Origin: Pseudomonadota bacterium
GTDB taxonomy: Bacteria > Pseudomonadota > Alphaproteobacteria > Rhizobiales > Rhizobiaceae
Direction: 5' to 3'
NCBI GenBank assembly: GCA_023451915.1
Contig: JAEXXS010000076.1
Span: 1-14,699, forward strand
Length of the DNA stretch: 14,699 nucleotides
Shown piece by piece: positions 1 to 6,394 of the stretch (positions are counted from its first letter, which is position 1; each line of letters starts with the position of its first letter). Position numbers and translations under genes: made by a program. The notes under the pieces are model-generated. The model had not been told where the DNA came from. It saw only the letters and a list, made by a program, of their open reading frames with translations, and ran no database searches.

Positions 1-138
1 TATTACCGTCAGGGCGGCTTCGAGCCATGGAGCCGCAGCTGGTACAATTATTGTTCGGACCGTTATCGGTCGTTCAACCCGAATACCGGCACCTATCGCG
101 GTTATGATGGTCGCGACCATTTCTGCACGGCCAACTGA
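1..138 (+). CDS. BA14K family protein, C-terminal end (partial)
   Basis: Frame 1 is open from the first base and ends with TGA after 45 residues, so the 5' part lies outside the window. The visible tail is rich in Tyr, Arg, Trp and Gly and contains WYNYCSDRYRSFNPNTGTYR followed by a DGRDHFC end. This is the pattern of the C-terminal domain of BA14K-family proteins, small secreted or surface proteins of Brucella and rhizobia; the founding Brucella member was described as an immunoreactive, lectin-like protein. Two cysteines, one in the NYC motif and one near the end, could form a disulfide in an exported protein (inference). A strong hairpin terminator follows 16 bases after the stop. The family assignment rests only on this short tail, so the signal peptide and total length cannot be judged. 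Confidence 0.75.
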   Translation, partial: YYRQGGFEPWSRSWYNYCSDRYRSFNPNTGTYRGYDGRDHFCTAN

Positions 139-154
139 GGCGAAATCGATAGGG

Positions 155-182
155 AAAAAGCCGCCCGATGGACGGCTTTTTT
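155..182. terminator. Bidirectional intrinsic terminator
   Basis: The stem pairs AAAAAGCCG with CGGCTTTTT around a short loop, with six T on the + side and five A on the other. It therefore reads as a rho-independent terminator on both strands. It sits between the end of the BA14K gene (+) and the end of the hydrolase gene (-), which converge here. Confidence 0.8.
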
Positions 183-189
183 GTATGCT

Positions 190-840
190 TTACGCCATTC
201 CGATCAGGAACGGGTTGTTGCGGCGCTCCTCACCGAACCGCCCACCGGGGCCGTGCCCGCAGATAAAGCCGATATCGTCGCCAAGCGGCAGAAGCTTCTC
301 CCGGATCGACCGGATCAGCGCATCATGATCACCGCCCGGCAGGTCAGTGCGTCCGACCGAACCGTTGAACAGCACATCGCCGACAATAGCAAAGCGTGCT
401 TCCGGGCTGTAAAACACAACATGGCCGGGTGAATGACCCGGGCAATGGAAGACGTCGAACGAATGCCCGGCGACGGTAACCTTGTCGCCCTCTTCCAGCC
501 AGCGGTCCGGCGTCACATTGCGCACGCCATCGACAATGCCGTATTTGAGACCGGTCATCACCAGATTATCGAGCAGGAACTGGTCGTCAACATGCGGCCC
601 GATAATCTCGACGCCGAGCTTATCCTTCAAATCAGCCGCGGCCGCGGCATGGTCGATGTGGCCGTGGGTGATCCAGATGGCCTCGATCTCGATGCCCTGC
701 GACTGGATCGCCTCTTCGATCTTCGGCAGATCGCCGCCCGGATCGATGACGACACCCTTCTTGGTCTCACCGTCGAAAAGAATGGTGCAGTTTTGCTGAA
801 ACGGGGTAACGGGGACGATAATCGCCTGTAGCTGGCCCAT
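190..840 (-). CDS. Metallo-beta-lactamase-fold hydrolase, YcbL / glyoxalase II-like
   Basis: A 216-residue protein of the zinc-dependent metallo-beta-lactamase superfamily. It shows the signature THGHIDH at residues 58-64 (His59, His61, Asp63, His64), CPGH with His136, the bridging Asp155 in VGDVLF, and His196 in ICGHGPGG. These are the expected ligands of a binuclear metal site. Its length and the ending GEERRNNPFL match the short YcbL group, related to hydroxyacylglutathione hydrolase but lacking the glyoxalase II C-terminal domain. The likely substrate is a thioester, but it is not determined by the sequence. The open frame extends 41 codons upstream. I chose the ATG at 838-840 because a GGAG lies 8 bases before it and the family fold begins right there. 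No signal peptide is seen, so it is probably cytoplasmic. It is preceded by a spacer with a terminator and extra hairpins. Confidence 0.88.
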   Translation of the reverse strand: MGQLQAIIVPVTPFQQNCTILFDGETKKGVVIDPGGDLPKIEEAIQSQGIEIEAIWITHGHIDHAAAAADLKDKLGVEIIGPHVDDQFLLDNLVMTGLKYGIVDGVRNVTPDRWLEEGDKVTVAGHSFDVFHCPGHSPGHVVFYSPEARFAIVGDVLFNGSVGRTDLPGGDHDALIRSIREKLLPLGDDIGFICGHGPGGRFGEERRNNPFLIGMA

Positions 841-998
841 GGTGGATACTCCATCGCATCTGTGGATCGGCGAAGATCGCATCAACCGCCGCCTGTGTTG
901 CTCCACACATAATGGCCCTGGCCCGATACGGAAAGGGTTTAAAATCTCGCAGCGCCACAACAACCGCGCCGATGGTTGCAGCTATCTCAGCGCGCCAT

Positions 999-1028
999 AA
1001 AAAACGGACGGCGCAGAGCCGTCCGTTT
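999..1028 (-). terminator. Strong intrinsic terminator (minus strand)
   Basis: A perfect 11-bp stem (1002-1012 with 1018-1028) closes a 5-base loop. On the minus strand it is followed by a run of six T, giving a textbook rho-independent terminator. On the + strand only three T follow, so it works mainly leftwards. It lies 149 bases downstream of the small glycine-rich gene and about 160 bases upstream of the hydrolase start. It could end the former's transcript, act inside the leader of the latter, or both. Confidence 0.85.
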
Positions 1029-1054
1029 ATCCCTCTCAAACAGTTCGTCCTGCC

Positions 1055-1113
1055 GACGGCTATGAAACTGTGCCGTCTATTCGGAGCGCTTGCCGGAAAT
1101 TGGCGCACGCTCC
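1055..1113 (-). other. Two tandem stem-loops upstream of the terminator
   Basis: One stem pairs 1055-1060 (GACGGC) with 1072-1077 (GCCGTC). A second pairs 1083-1088 (GGAGCG) with 1108-1113 (CGCTCC), with an inner GCC/GGC pair. Both lie in the gene-free stretch 841-1176. Read on the minus strand they come just before the terminator at 999-1028, whose stem reuses the same GACGGC/GCCGTC sequence, so alternative pairing is possible. I see no convincing gene in 841-1176. Confidence 0.5.
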
Positions 1114-1176
1114 AAGTTGTTTATTTCCACTGCATCCTTGCTGGACCCGATGGCTCCACCCGGTCAAATGCATTCC

Positions 1177-1458
1177 TCAGGCCTTGCTGGCCATCGAGTT
1201 TTTGATCAGCCCCACGATTGCGGTCAGAACGATACCGCCCACGCCGCCGCCAGCAAGCTGGCCGATTGCGCCATTCAGCATCGAATCCACACCCCCGCCG
1301 GAGAGCATCGGAAGCAGCTGGCCGAGGATAACACCGCCAATACCGCCAGCCACGGTGTTACCCGTTGTCCCAAGGCTGATATTCTTGACAGCGCCAGCAA
1401 TATTGCCACCGACAGCGCCGGCTACCAGCTGGAGAATGATAGGCAATAGAGATTCCAT
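1177..1458 (-). CDS. Small glycine-rich hydrophobic protein, unknown function
   Basis: A 93-residue protein that I do not recognise as a named family. It starts MESLLPIILQLVAGAVGGN and ends with a short basic tail (KNSMASKA). About a quarter of it is glycine, in clusters such as GGIGG, SGGGV and AGGGVGGIV. These alternate with Ile/Leu/Val stretches, which resembles glycine-zipper segments that pack in membranes. Two hydrophobic stretches (roughly residues 4-20 and 72-88) could be membrane-associated. The reading frame is open for 65 more codons upstream, but that part crosses a palindromic repeat and reads as non-coding. The ATG at 1456-1458 has a GGGG 8-11 bases upstream. The gene stands alone between ilvE's terminator and the terminator at 999-1028. 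Membrane localisation is inference. Confidence 0.65.
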   Translation of the reverse strand: MESLLPIILQLVAGAVGGNIAGAVKNISLGTTGNTVAGGIGGVILGQLLPMLSGGGVDSMLNGAIGQLAGGGVGGIVLTAIVGLIKNSMASKA

Positions 1459-1480
1459 AATCGTCACCCCATCTCTGTTA

Positions 1481-1572
1481 GAGCGCATTCCGAATAAGTG
1501 GTTTCGGAATATTTTGCGCGCCTGATCAAATATTAGAGCGTCGATTTGAAAGATCAGATCAGAAGCCGCTCC
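1481..1572. repeat. RIME-like palindromic intergenic repeat (degenerate)
   Basis: Two adjacent palindromes. ATTCCGAA (1487-1494) pairs with TTCGGAAT (1503-1510), flanked by GCGC on both sides. GAGCG (1536-1540) pairs with CGCTC (1567-1571) around a GATC-rich middle. This two-hairpin layout and the GTGG loop resemble the mosaic elements called RIME in rhizobia and Bru-RS in Brucella. It lies in the 5' region of the small gene at 1177-1458. The family name is from memory of the consensus, not from alignment. Confidence 0.6.
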
Positions 1573-1651
1573 AATACCGGAATAACGCGACTCCGGTACG
1601 AAAATCTTGAGCCGAAACTTCGTAATGTCAAACAGTAAGCAGTAAAGAAGC

Positions 1652-1680
1652 AAAAAAGCGACCCGAAAGCCGCTCTTTTT
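1652..1680 (-). terminator. ilvE: Terminator of ilvE
   Basis: AGCG and CGCT form a short stem flanked by A5-6 on the left and T5 on the right. It lies 16 bases past the ilvE stop on the minus strand, where the transcript would end in a run of U. The A/T flanks are symmetric, so it could also work in the other direction. Confidence 0.65.
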
Positions 1681-1695
1681 CTGTTCAAAACCCAG

Positions 1696-2586
1696 TCACT
1701 CGGCTGCTTCGCGCTTTGGCTGCACTTCCGCTGTATAAGCATCCATCAAAGTGCTGGTGATTTCAGCCGGCTTGAACCGGTACTGACCTATCTCGGAAAC
1801 CGGCGTAACTTCGGCGGCCGTACCGCACAGGAAGCATTCGGAGAAATCTGCCATTTCTTCCGGCAGGATCGCACGCTCGACGACTTCAATGCCGCGACGC
1901 TTGGCAAGGTCGATGATCGTGCGGCGGGTGATGCCGTCGAGGAAGCAATCGGGCTTCGGCGTATGCAGCACACCGTCCTTGACGAAGAAAATATTGGCGC
2001 CGGTTGCTTCCGCAACCTGGCCGCGCCAGTCGAGCATCAGCGCATCGGCATAGCCCTTGGCTTCCGCCACATGCTTGGAGATCGTGCAGATCATGTAAAG
2101 GCCGGACGCCTTGGACTTCGACGGCGCCGTACGCGGGTCCGGGCGGCAATATTCGGCGATGTCGAGGCGAATGCCCTTCATCTTTTCTTCCGGCGAGAAA
2201 TAGCTCGGCCATTCCCAGCAGGCGATCGCCACGTGAATGCGGTTGTTTTGCGCCGAAACACCAAGCGAATCCGAACCGCGCCATGCAAACGGGCGCACAT
2301 AGGCACCGACATAGCCCATCTTCTTGATCAGCGCCCGGCAGGCATCGTTGATTTCTTCAACGCTGTAAGGCAGTGCAAAACCCAGAAGGCGTGCCGATTC
2401 ATGCAGACGTTCGGTATGCTCGTTCAGCTTGAAGATTTCGCCGCCATAGGCGCGCTCGCCCTCAAAAACCGTGCTTGCATAATGCAGGCCATGGGTGAGG
2501 ACATGAATTTTTGCATCTTTCCAGTCGACGAATGCACCGTCCAACCAGATATACCCATCCCTTTGATCAAATGGAATCGCAGCCAT
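1696..2586 (-). CDS. ilvE: Branched-chain amino acid aminotransferase
   Basis: A 296-residue PLP enzyme of fold type IV. It transfers the amino group between glutamate and the 2-oxo acids of leucine, isoleucine and valine, the last step of their synthesis and the first of their breakdown, in the cytoplasm. Visible family features are HGLHYASTVFEGERAYGG (residues 32-49), the probable Schiff-base lysine Lys159 in SKSKASGLY, the EATGANIFFV segment (193-202, with the PLP-contacting Glu) and the cofactor/substrate loop GTAAEVTPV (255-263). The length is normal for the family. The ATG at 2584-2586 has GGAG seven bases upstream. It is transcribed alone, divergently from the petP cluster, with its own terminator downstream. 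The product could be confused with D-amino acid transaminase or aminodeoxychorismate lyase, but the EGERAY and GTAAEVTPV motifs favour IlvE. Confidence 0.93.
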   Translation of the reverse strand: MAAIPFDQRDGYIWLDGAFVDWKDAKIHVLTHGLHYASTVFEGERAYGGEIFKLNEHTERLHESARLLGFALPYSVEEINDACRALIKKMGYVGAYVRPFAWRGSDSLGVSAQNNRIHVAIACWEWPSYFSPEEKMKGIRLDIAEYCRPDPRTAPSKSKASGLYMICTISKHVAEAKGYADALMLDWRGQVAEATGANIFFVKDGVLHTPKPDCFLDGITRRTIIDLAKRRGIEVVERAILPEEMADFSECFLCGTAAEVTPVSEIGQYRFKPAEITSTLMDAYTAEVQPKREAAE

Positions 2587-2970
2587 TTTCTTGCTCCTAA
2601 AATTTTCAATTGCGGCGCTGTCTCAGGGCAGATTCTGCTCGGGCAAACGTCTCCGCATTCCCATTTCACCGGTTAAATCGATATTACCGGCAAAACAGGC
2701 GCCTTTTTCCACGCGAATACTGGCCTTTTGGCGCGAAATGCTTAGAGATCGGGCAAAGATTTTGCGCCAAAACTCTTATGGAGCACGCATGGACAAAAAA
2801 TAATCCTGCCGACCCGCGGGACTTTGCGGTCGCAGCGTTTCTTTTCACGGCCTAGATGGCAGTGATCGGAAACCCGGTCGCGTAATTATCTCTCCTCCAG
2901 CATGCGCCAGCGTAAACATTGTTCCAAAAAGCCAGCTCACGCTTATCGAAAATTATCTGGGCGGTTGAAT
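2587..2970. other. Divergent ilvE/petP spacer, no gene seen
   Basis: This is the promoter side for both ilvE (left) and petP (right). It holds a 10-of-11 inverted repeat, TTGGCGCGAAA (2728-2738) with TTTTGCGCCAA (2760-2770), which could be a hairpin or an operator. A 25-codon frame from ATG 2778 to TAG 2855 has no ribosome binding site and no recognisable features, so I do not call it a gene. Confidence 0.4.
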
Positions 2971-2991
2971 TATGTCAATAATGCTGACATA
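2971..2991. promoter_or_regulatory. Candidate MarR-type operator upstream of petP
   Basis: A perfect inverted repeat, TATGTCA-N7-TGACATA, lies 28 bases before the proposed GTG start of the MarR gene. MarR dimers usually bind 16-20 bp palindromes in their own promoter, and the core TGTCA-N7-TGACA is 17 bp. Binding by this protein is inference. Confidence 0.45.
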
Positions 2992-3018
2992 TTTATCGCA
3001 GCAGTACGGAGCCTCGAT

Positions 3019-3528
3019 GTGAATTCGACGAACGACATGAATTATATAAGCAATCCGTTGACAGCCGAGGAGGCGGCCGATCTCAACGTCATCGAACTCT
3101 TGTTCTTTTCTTATCGCGACTTCACCGCCGACCCCGATCTTATTCTGGAAAAGATCGGCTTTGGCCGCGCGCATCACCGCGTGCTCTACTTCATCAATCG
3201 CAAGCCCGGCATGACGGTTGCCGAACTTCTGGAAGTTCTGCGCATCACCAAGCAGAGCCTGTCGCGCGTTCTCAAACAGCTGATCGATACCGGCCATGTG
3301 GTTCAGGCAACGGGCCTGCACGACCGCCGCCACCGCAAGCTTTACCCCACGAAAAGCGGACGCCAGCTGACGCTCGCCCTCGCCTTGCCGCAGTCGCGTC
3401 GCATTGCCCGCGCCCTTGAGGGATGCGCGCCCTCGGATCGCGCGATCATCGAGCGCTTTCTCTATCATATGGTCAATCCGGAACGCCGCGCGCAGATCGA
3501 CAGCTTTTCCAGCACAGAACCGTCTTGA
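3019..3528 (+). CDS. petP: MarR-family transcriptional regulator, PetP-like
   Basis: A winged-helix MarR-type regulator of about 169 residues. The recognition region is visible: GMTVAELLEVLRITKQSLSR (first helices and recognition helix), then VLKQLIDTGHVV and the wing HDRRHRKLYPTKSGRQL with its basic tip. It is followed by a response regulator and a sensor kinase on the same strand. This matches the petP-petR arrangement first described in Rhodobacter capsulatus, where both genes lie next to the cytochrome bc1 locus. The frame is open from 2902. I prefer the GTG at 3019 because GGAG (3008-3011) lies seven bases upstream; the next ATG (3037) has no clear site. The inverted repeat at 2971-2991 would suit autoregulation. 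The ligand is unknown. It could be called simply MarR family if the PetP parallel is not accepted. Confidence 0.82.
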   Translation: MNSTNDMNYISNPLTAEEAADLNVIELLFFSYRDFTADPDLILEKIGFGRAHHRVLYFINRKPGMTVAELLEVLRITKQSLSRVLKQLIDTGHVVQATGLHDRRHRKLYPTKSGRQLTLALALPQSRRIARALEGCAPSDRAIIERFLYHMVNPERRAQIDSFSSTEPS

Positions 3529-3564
3529 TAGGAAGAACCGGCAGGCTACCAACTGTTACGACGG

Positions 3565-3593
3565 TTAGTACTAAGTGCTTGTGTAAAAACACA
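3565..3593. promoter_or_regulatory. Palindromes in the petP-petR gap
   Basis: The 152-base gap between the MarR gene and the response regulator holds a perfect 10-bp palindrome, TTAGTACTAA (3565-3574), and nearby TGTGT-AAAA-ACACA (3580-3593). They may be operator sites or a second promoter for petR. No terminator T-run follows either one. Confidence 0.3.
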
Positions 3594-3680
3594 TACGCAA
3601 ACACGACGAATAGACGTGCCACATTCCAGTCGATAATATGCGCGTCCGACGGCCCTGCGTCGTCAGCGAACAGAAACTGA

Positions 3681-4406
3681 ATGGGATCGAAAGACGCCAT
3701 GACCGTAGAAGAACAAAAAACACTCTCGGATGACGCCCCGCATCTGCTCGTTGTCGATGACGACACGCGAATACGCAGCCTGCTTTCGCAATATCTGACC
3801 AATAGCGGCTTCCGCGTCACCATTGCCGGAAGTGCTGCCGAAGCGCGCCGCAAGCTGGAAGGCATCGATTTCGACCTTCTGATTCTCGACGTGATGATGC
3901 CCGGCGAGACCGGCGTTTCGCTGACCCGCTCGCTGCGCGAACAAAAAAACGTGCCGATCCTGATGCTGACCGCGCTGTCGGAGACCGACAACCGCATCGA
4001 TGGTCTGTCGGCAGGCGCAGATGATTATCTGCCAAAGCCGTTCGATCCGCGCGAGCTTACGCTGCGGATCAATAATATTCTGCGCCGTGGCGCACCGCCT
4101 GCCCAGCCCAAGATCGAACAGATCGTGTTCGGGCCTTACACGTTCTTCATTCCACGCCGTGAATTGAAGAAGGGCACCGAAACCATCAAGCTCACAGATC
4201 GCGAGCAGGACATTATGGCCATCTTCGCGGAACGCGCGGGAGAAACCATTCCACGTCATGAATTGACCGGACAGGACGGCGATGTCGGCGAGCGCACTAT
4301 CGATGTTCAGATCAACCGTCTCCGCCGCAAGATCGAGCAGGACCCGGCCAATCCGGTCTGGCTCCAGACGGTGCGCGGCATCGGCTACAAACTCAGCATC
4401 GAATAG
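3681..4406 (+). CDS. petR: OmpR-family two-component response regulator, PetR-like
   Basis: A 241-residue DNA-binding response regulator. The receiver domain spans about residues 20-135, with acidic residues in VVDDD (26-28), the phosphoacceptor Asp70 in LLILDVMMPGETG, Thr97 in MLTALS and Lys119 in YLPKPF. The C-terminal winged helix (about 140-238) contains LTDREQDIMAIF, RTIDVQINRLRRKIE and the final VRGIGYKL typical of OmpR/PhoB proteins. The kinase gene starts 45 bases downstream, so the two most likely form a signalling pair that acts at the membrane and on promoters. Two in-frame ATGs exist, at 3681 and 3699, and neither has a strong ribosome site. The first is used here, but the protein may be six residues shorter. 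The PetR name follows from the MarR neighbour and overall resemblance. Confidence 0.88.
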   Translation: MGSKDAMTVEEQKTLSDDAPHLLVVDDDTRIRSLLSQYLTNSGFRVTIAGSAAEARRKLEGIDFDLLILDVMMPGETGVSLTRSLREQKNVPILMLTALSETDNRIDGLSAGADDYLPKPFDPRELTLRINNILRRGAPPAQPKIEQIVFGPYTFFIPRRELKKGTETIKLTDREQDIMAIFAERAGETIPRHELTGQDGDVGERTIDVQINRLRRKIEQDPANPVWLQTVRGIGYKLSIE

Positions 4407-4451
4407 TCGTGATGTGACGCAACCGGCCGCTGTTTGGGACGTTCTGAGACG

Positions 4452-5792
4452 ATGACGCTCTGGAAAAACCTCACGCGCTGGCTGGCGCGCCGGATGCCGA
4501 AAGGCCTCTATGCGCGGTCGCTCATCATCATCATCGCGCCGATGGTTCTGCTGCAATCCGTGATCGCCTATGTGTTCATGGAACGGCACTGGCAGATGGT
4601 GACCGAGCGGCTTTCGACGGCGGTCGTGCGCGATATTTCGGCGATCATCGATATTCTGGAAACCTATCCGCAGGAGCCCGGTTACGACAATCTGATCCGC
4701 ATCGCGCAGCAGCGTCTGGCGCTTAATATCTCCATCCTGCCGCCCGACCCCCTGCCCGCGCCGGGGCCGAAGCCGTTTTTCGCCATTCTGGATTATTTTC
4801 TGAGCGAAGAGATCACCCGCCAGATCAACCGGCCTTTCTGGGTCGATACGGTGGGCGATTCCGACCTTATCGAAATCCGCATCAAGCTCGACGACAAGGT
4901 GCTGCGCGTCTTCGCCCGCCGCAGTCAGGCCTATGCATCCAATACCGGCATCTTCCTGACCTGGATGGTGGGCACGGCGCTTGTGCTCCTCATCATCGCT
5001 ATCGCCTTCCTGCGCAACCAGATCAAACCGATCCAGCAATTGGCGGAAGCCGCCGAGAGTTTCGGCAAGGGCCGCTCCATGCCGGAAGGTTTCCGACCGC
5101 ATGGCGCAGAAGAAGTGCGCAGGGCGGGCATTGCCTTCATCCAGATGCGTTCCCGCATCGAGCGCCAGATCGAGCAGCGCACCGCCATGCTATCGGGCGT
5201 AAGCCACGATCTGCGGACCATTCTCACCCGCTTCAAGCTGCAATTGGCGCTGGCCGGCCACTCGATTGACGTCGAGCCGCTCAATCAGGATATCGCCGAT
5301 ATGCAGACCATGCTGGAAGGCTATCTCGCCTTCGCGCGCGGCGAAGGCGCGGAAGAAACGGCAAGCTATGATGTGAAGCGCCTGTGCGAGAAGCTTGAAA
5401 ACGAAGCGCGCCTGCGTGAGCGCGGCTTCAAATATTCCATCGACGGCGACAGTGAAATCCACGTGCGCCCCAATGCCTTCTCCCGGCTCGTCAGCAACCT
5501 CGTGTCCAACGCCTTCCGCCACGCGCAGAATGTCGAGCTTTCGATTTCGCATGAGGATGGCTGGCTGAAGGTCGTGGTGGACGACGACGGACCGGGCATT
5601 CCCGAGGACCGGCGTGAAGATGTGTTCAAGCCCTTCGTGCGGCTCGATGAAGCGAGAACCCAGGATTCGGGCGGCACGGGCGGCCTTGGCCTTGCCATCG
5701 CGCTCGATATTGCCCGCAGCCATGGCGGCGACATTACACTCGCAGACGCCCCCACCGGTGGCCTGCGCGCCATCATTCACATTCCGGCGTGA
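4452..5792 (+). CDS. Membrane sensor histidine kinase, partner of PetR-like regulator
   Basis: A 446-residue EnvZ-type kinase. In order: a basic N-terminus (RWLARRMPKGLYARS), transmembrane segment 1 (about 25-44), a periplasmic sensor region of some 120 residues, transmembrane segment 2 (about 167-187) and a HAMP linker with IKPIQQLAEAAESFG. The dimerisation/phosphoacceptor helix follows with His252 in SGVSHDLRT. The ATPase domain has the N box (NLVSNAFRHA, Asn349 and Asn353), the G1 box DDDGPGIP and the G2 box GTGGLGLAIA. The H box reads HDLRTILTR, where most kinases have Pro after Thr. The open frame begins at a TTG (4434), but the ATG at 4452 is the more likely start. It is the third gene of the petP-petR cluster and ends at a palindromic repeat. 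The stimulus cannot be read from the sequence. Confidence 0.9.
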   Translation: MTLWKNLTRWLARRMPKGLYARSLIIIIAPMVLLQSVIAYVFMERHWQMVTERLSTAVVRDISAIIDILETYPQEPGYDNLIRIAQQRLALNISILPPDPLPAPGPKPFFAILDYFLSEEITRQINRPFWVDTVGDSDLIEIRIKLDDKVLRVFARRSQAYASNTGIFLTWMVGTALVLLIIAIAFLRNQIKPIQQLAEAAESFGKGRSMPEGFRPHGAEEVRRAGIAFIQMRSRIERQIEQRTAMLSGVSHDLRTILTRFKLQLALAGHSIDVEPLNQDIADMQTMLEGYLAFARGEGAEETASYDVKRLCEKLENEARLRERGFKYSIDGDSEIHVRPNAFSRLVSNLVSNAFRHAQNVELSISHEDGWLKVVVDDDGPGIPEDRREDVFKPFVRLDEARTQDSGGTGGLGLAIALDIARSHGGDITLADAPTGGLRAIIHIPA

Positions 5793-5812
5793 CGAGGGAT
5801 ATCGTCGCTCAC

Positions 5813-5938
5813 CCTGAGCTTGTCGAACGGCTACTCATCCTGAGCCTGTCGAAGGATCGAAGGACGAGGAAAACGCACCTAATCTCCTCGTCCTTCGAGA
5901 CGGTCCCTTCGCAAGCTCAGGAACCTCCTCAGGATGAG
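5813..5938. repeat. Mosaic palindromic repeat with CCTGAG…GTCGAA units
   Basis: Two direct copies of CCTGAG[C]TTGTCGAA-type units (5813-5827 and 5839-5853, one mismatch) are answered by an inverted near-copy (5908-5921). A perfect 14-bp stem pairs 5857-5870 with 5885-5898. A perfect 11-bp outer stem pairs CTCATCCTGAG (5834-5844) with CTCAGGATGAG (5928-5938). The block fills the space between the convergent kinase and CsaA-like genes, where it could fold into a long branched hairpin and stop transcription from both sides. CCTGAG…GTCGAAGGA repeats occur widely between genes of alphaproteobacteria; this is from general knowledge, not a search. Confidence 0.8.
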
Positions 5939-5978
5939 GAGCGGCGGCGCGTATTTTTTGATGTGAATTTATTGCGCT

Positions 5979-6326
5979 CTAATAGAGCTTGCCGCCGTTC
6001 GGCACCTTCTTGTCGATAGCCGCGAGGACGACTTCACCGGCTTCGTCCGGCAGGCCCAACGTCAGCACTTCCGACATGAACGGTCCGATCTGGCGCGGCG
6101 GAAAATTCACCACAGCCAGCACCTGACGACCGATCAGCTCTTCCGCTTGATAATGTTTGGTGATCTGGGCGGAAGACTTCTTCACGCCGATCTTCTCGCC
6201 GAAATCGATCTTCAGCTTATAGGCGGGTTTACGCGCTTCCGGAAAAGGCACGGCTTCCACAATCGTACCCGTCCGGATATCGACCTTTTCGAAATCAGCC
6301 CAGGTGATTGTCGCGTCTTCGCTCAT
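5979..6326 (-). CDS. CsaA-like tRNA-binding domain protein
   Basis: A 115-residue single-domain protein with the OB-fold tRNA-binding module also found at the ends of methionyl- and phenylalanyl-tRNA synthetases. Family landmarks are FEKVDIRTGTIVEAVPFPEA (12-31), KLKIDFGEKIGVKKSSAQIT (38-57) and NFPPRQIGPFMSEVLTLG (74-91), followed by the acidic/hydrophobic end with NGGKLY. In Bacillus, CsaA is a dimer with chaperone and secretion-related activity; in Proteobacteria its task is not settled. The length agrees with the family. The start ATG at 6324-6326 is preceded by a GGA-rich stretch. It lies downstream of the YbjN gene on the same strand, separated by 68 bases and a G+C-rich hairpin, so co-transcription with partial termination is possible. 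No signal peptide is present. Confidence 0.88.
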   Translation of the reverse strand: MSEDATITWADFEKVDIRTGTIVEAVPFPEARKPAYKLKIDFGEKIGVKKSSAQITKHYQAEELIGRQVLAVVNFPPRQIGPFMSEVLTLGLPDEAGEVVLAAIDKKVPNGGKLY

Positions 6327-6356
6327 ATCCGTCCGCTTTCGTCATTCCATGCATAA

Positions 6357-6377
6357 CCCGGCGCTTGTCCCGCCGGG
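6357..6377 (-). terminator. G+C-rich hairpin between YbjN and CsaA-like genes
   Basis: CCCGGCG (6357-6363) pairs perfectly with CGCCGGG (6371-6377) around a 7-base loop, 17 bases beyond the YbjN-gene stop on the minus strand. Only a weak TTAT follows it, so it may be a weak terminator or a transcript-stabilising hairpin. Confidence 0.45.
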
Positions 6378-6394
6378 CTATCTGTTAATCCTGA

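Noticed and set aside
1047..1165. Possible leader peptides on the minus strand before the hairpin set (37-codon and 4-codon frames)
   Set aside because: The ribosome sites are too close to the ATGs and there is no run of regulatory codons. I could not support either as translated.
1963..2676. 237-codon + strand frame opposite ilvE
   Set aside because: It is antisense to a full-length, well-conserved aminotransferase, and its translation shows no domain.
2778..2855. 25-codon frame in the ilvE-petP spacer
   Set aside because: It has no ribosome binding site and no leader-peptide signature (no runs of Ile, Leu or Val codons), so it does not look like an ilv leader.
3663..5102. 479-codon open frame on the minus strand
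   Set aside because: It lies wholly antisense to the response regulator and kinase genes, whose motifs are clear. Its composition is Arg/His/Asp/Gln-rich with no recognisable domain, as expected for a shadow in a G+C-rich gene.
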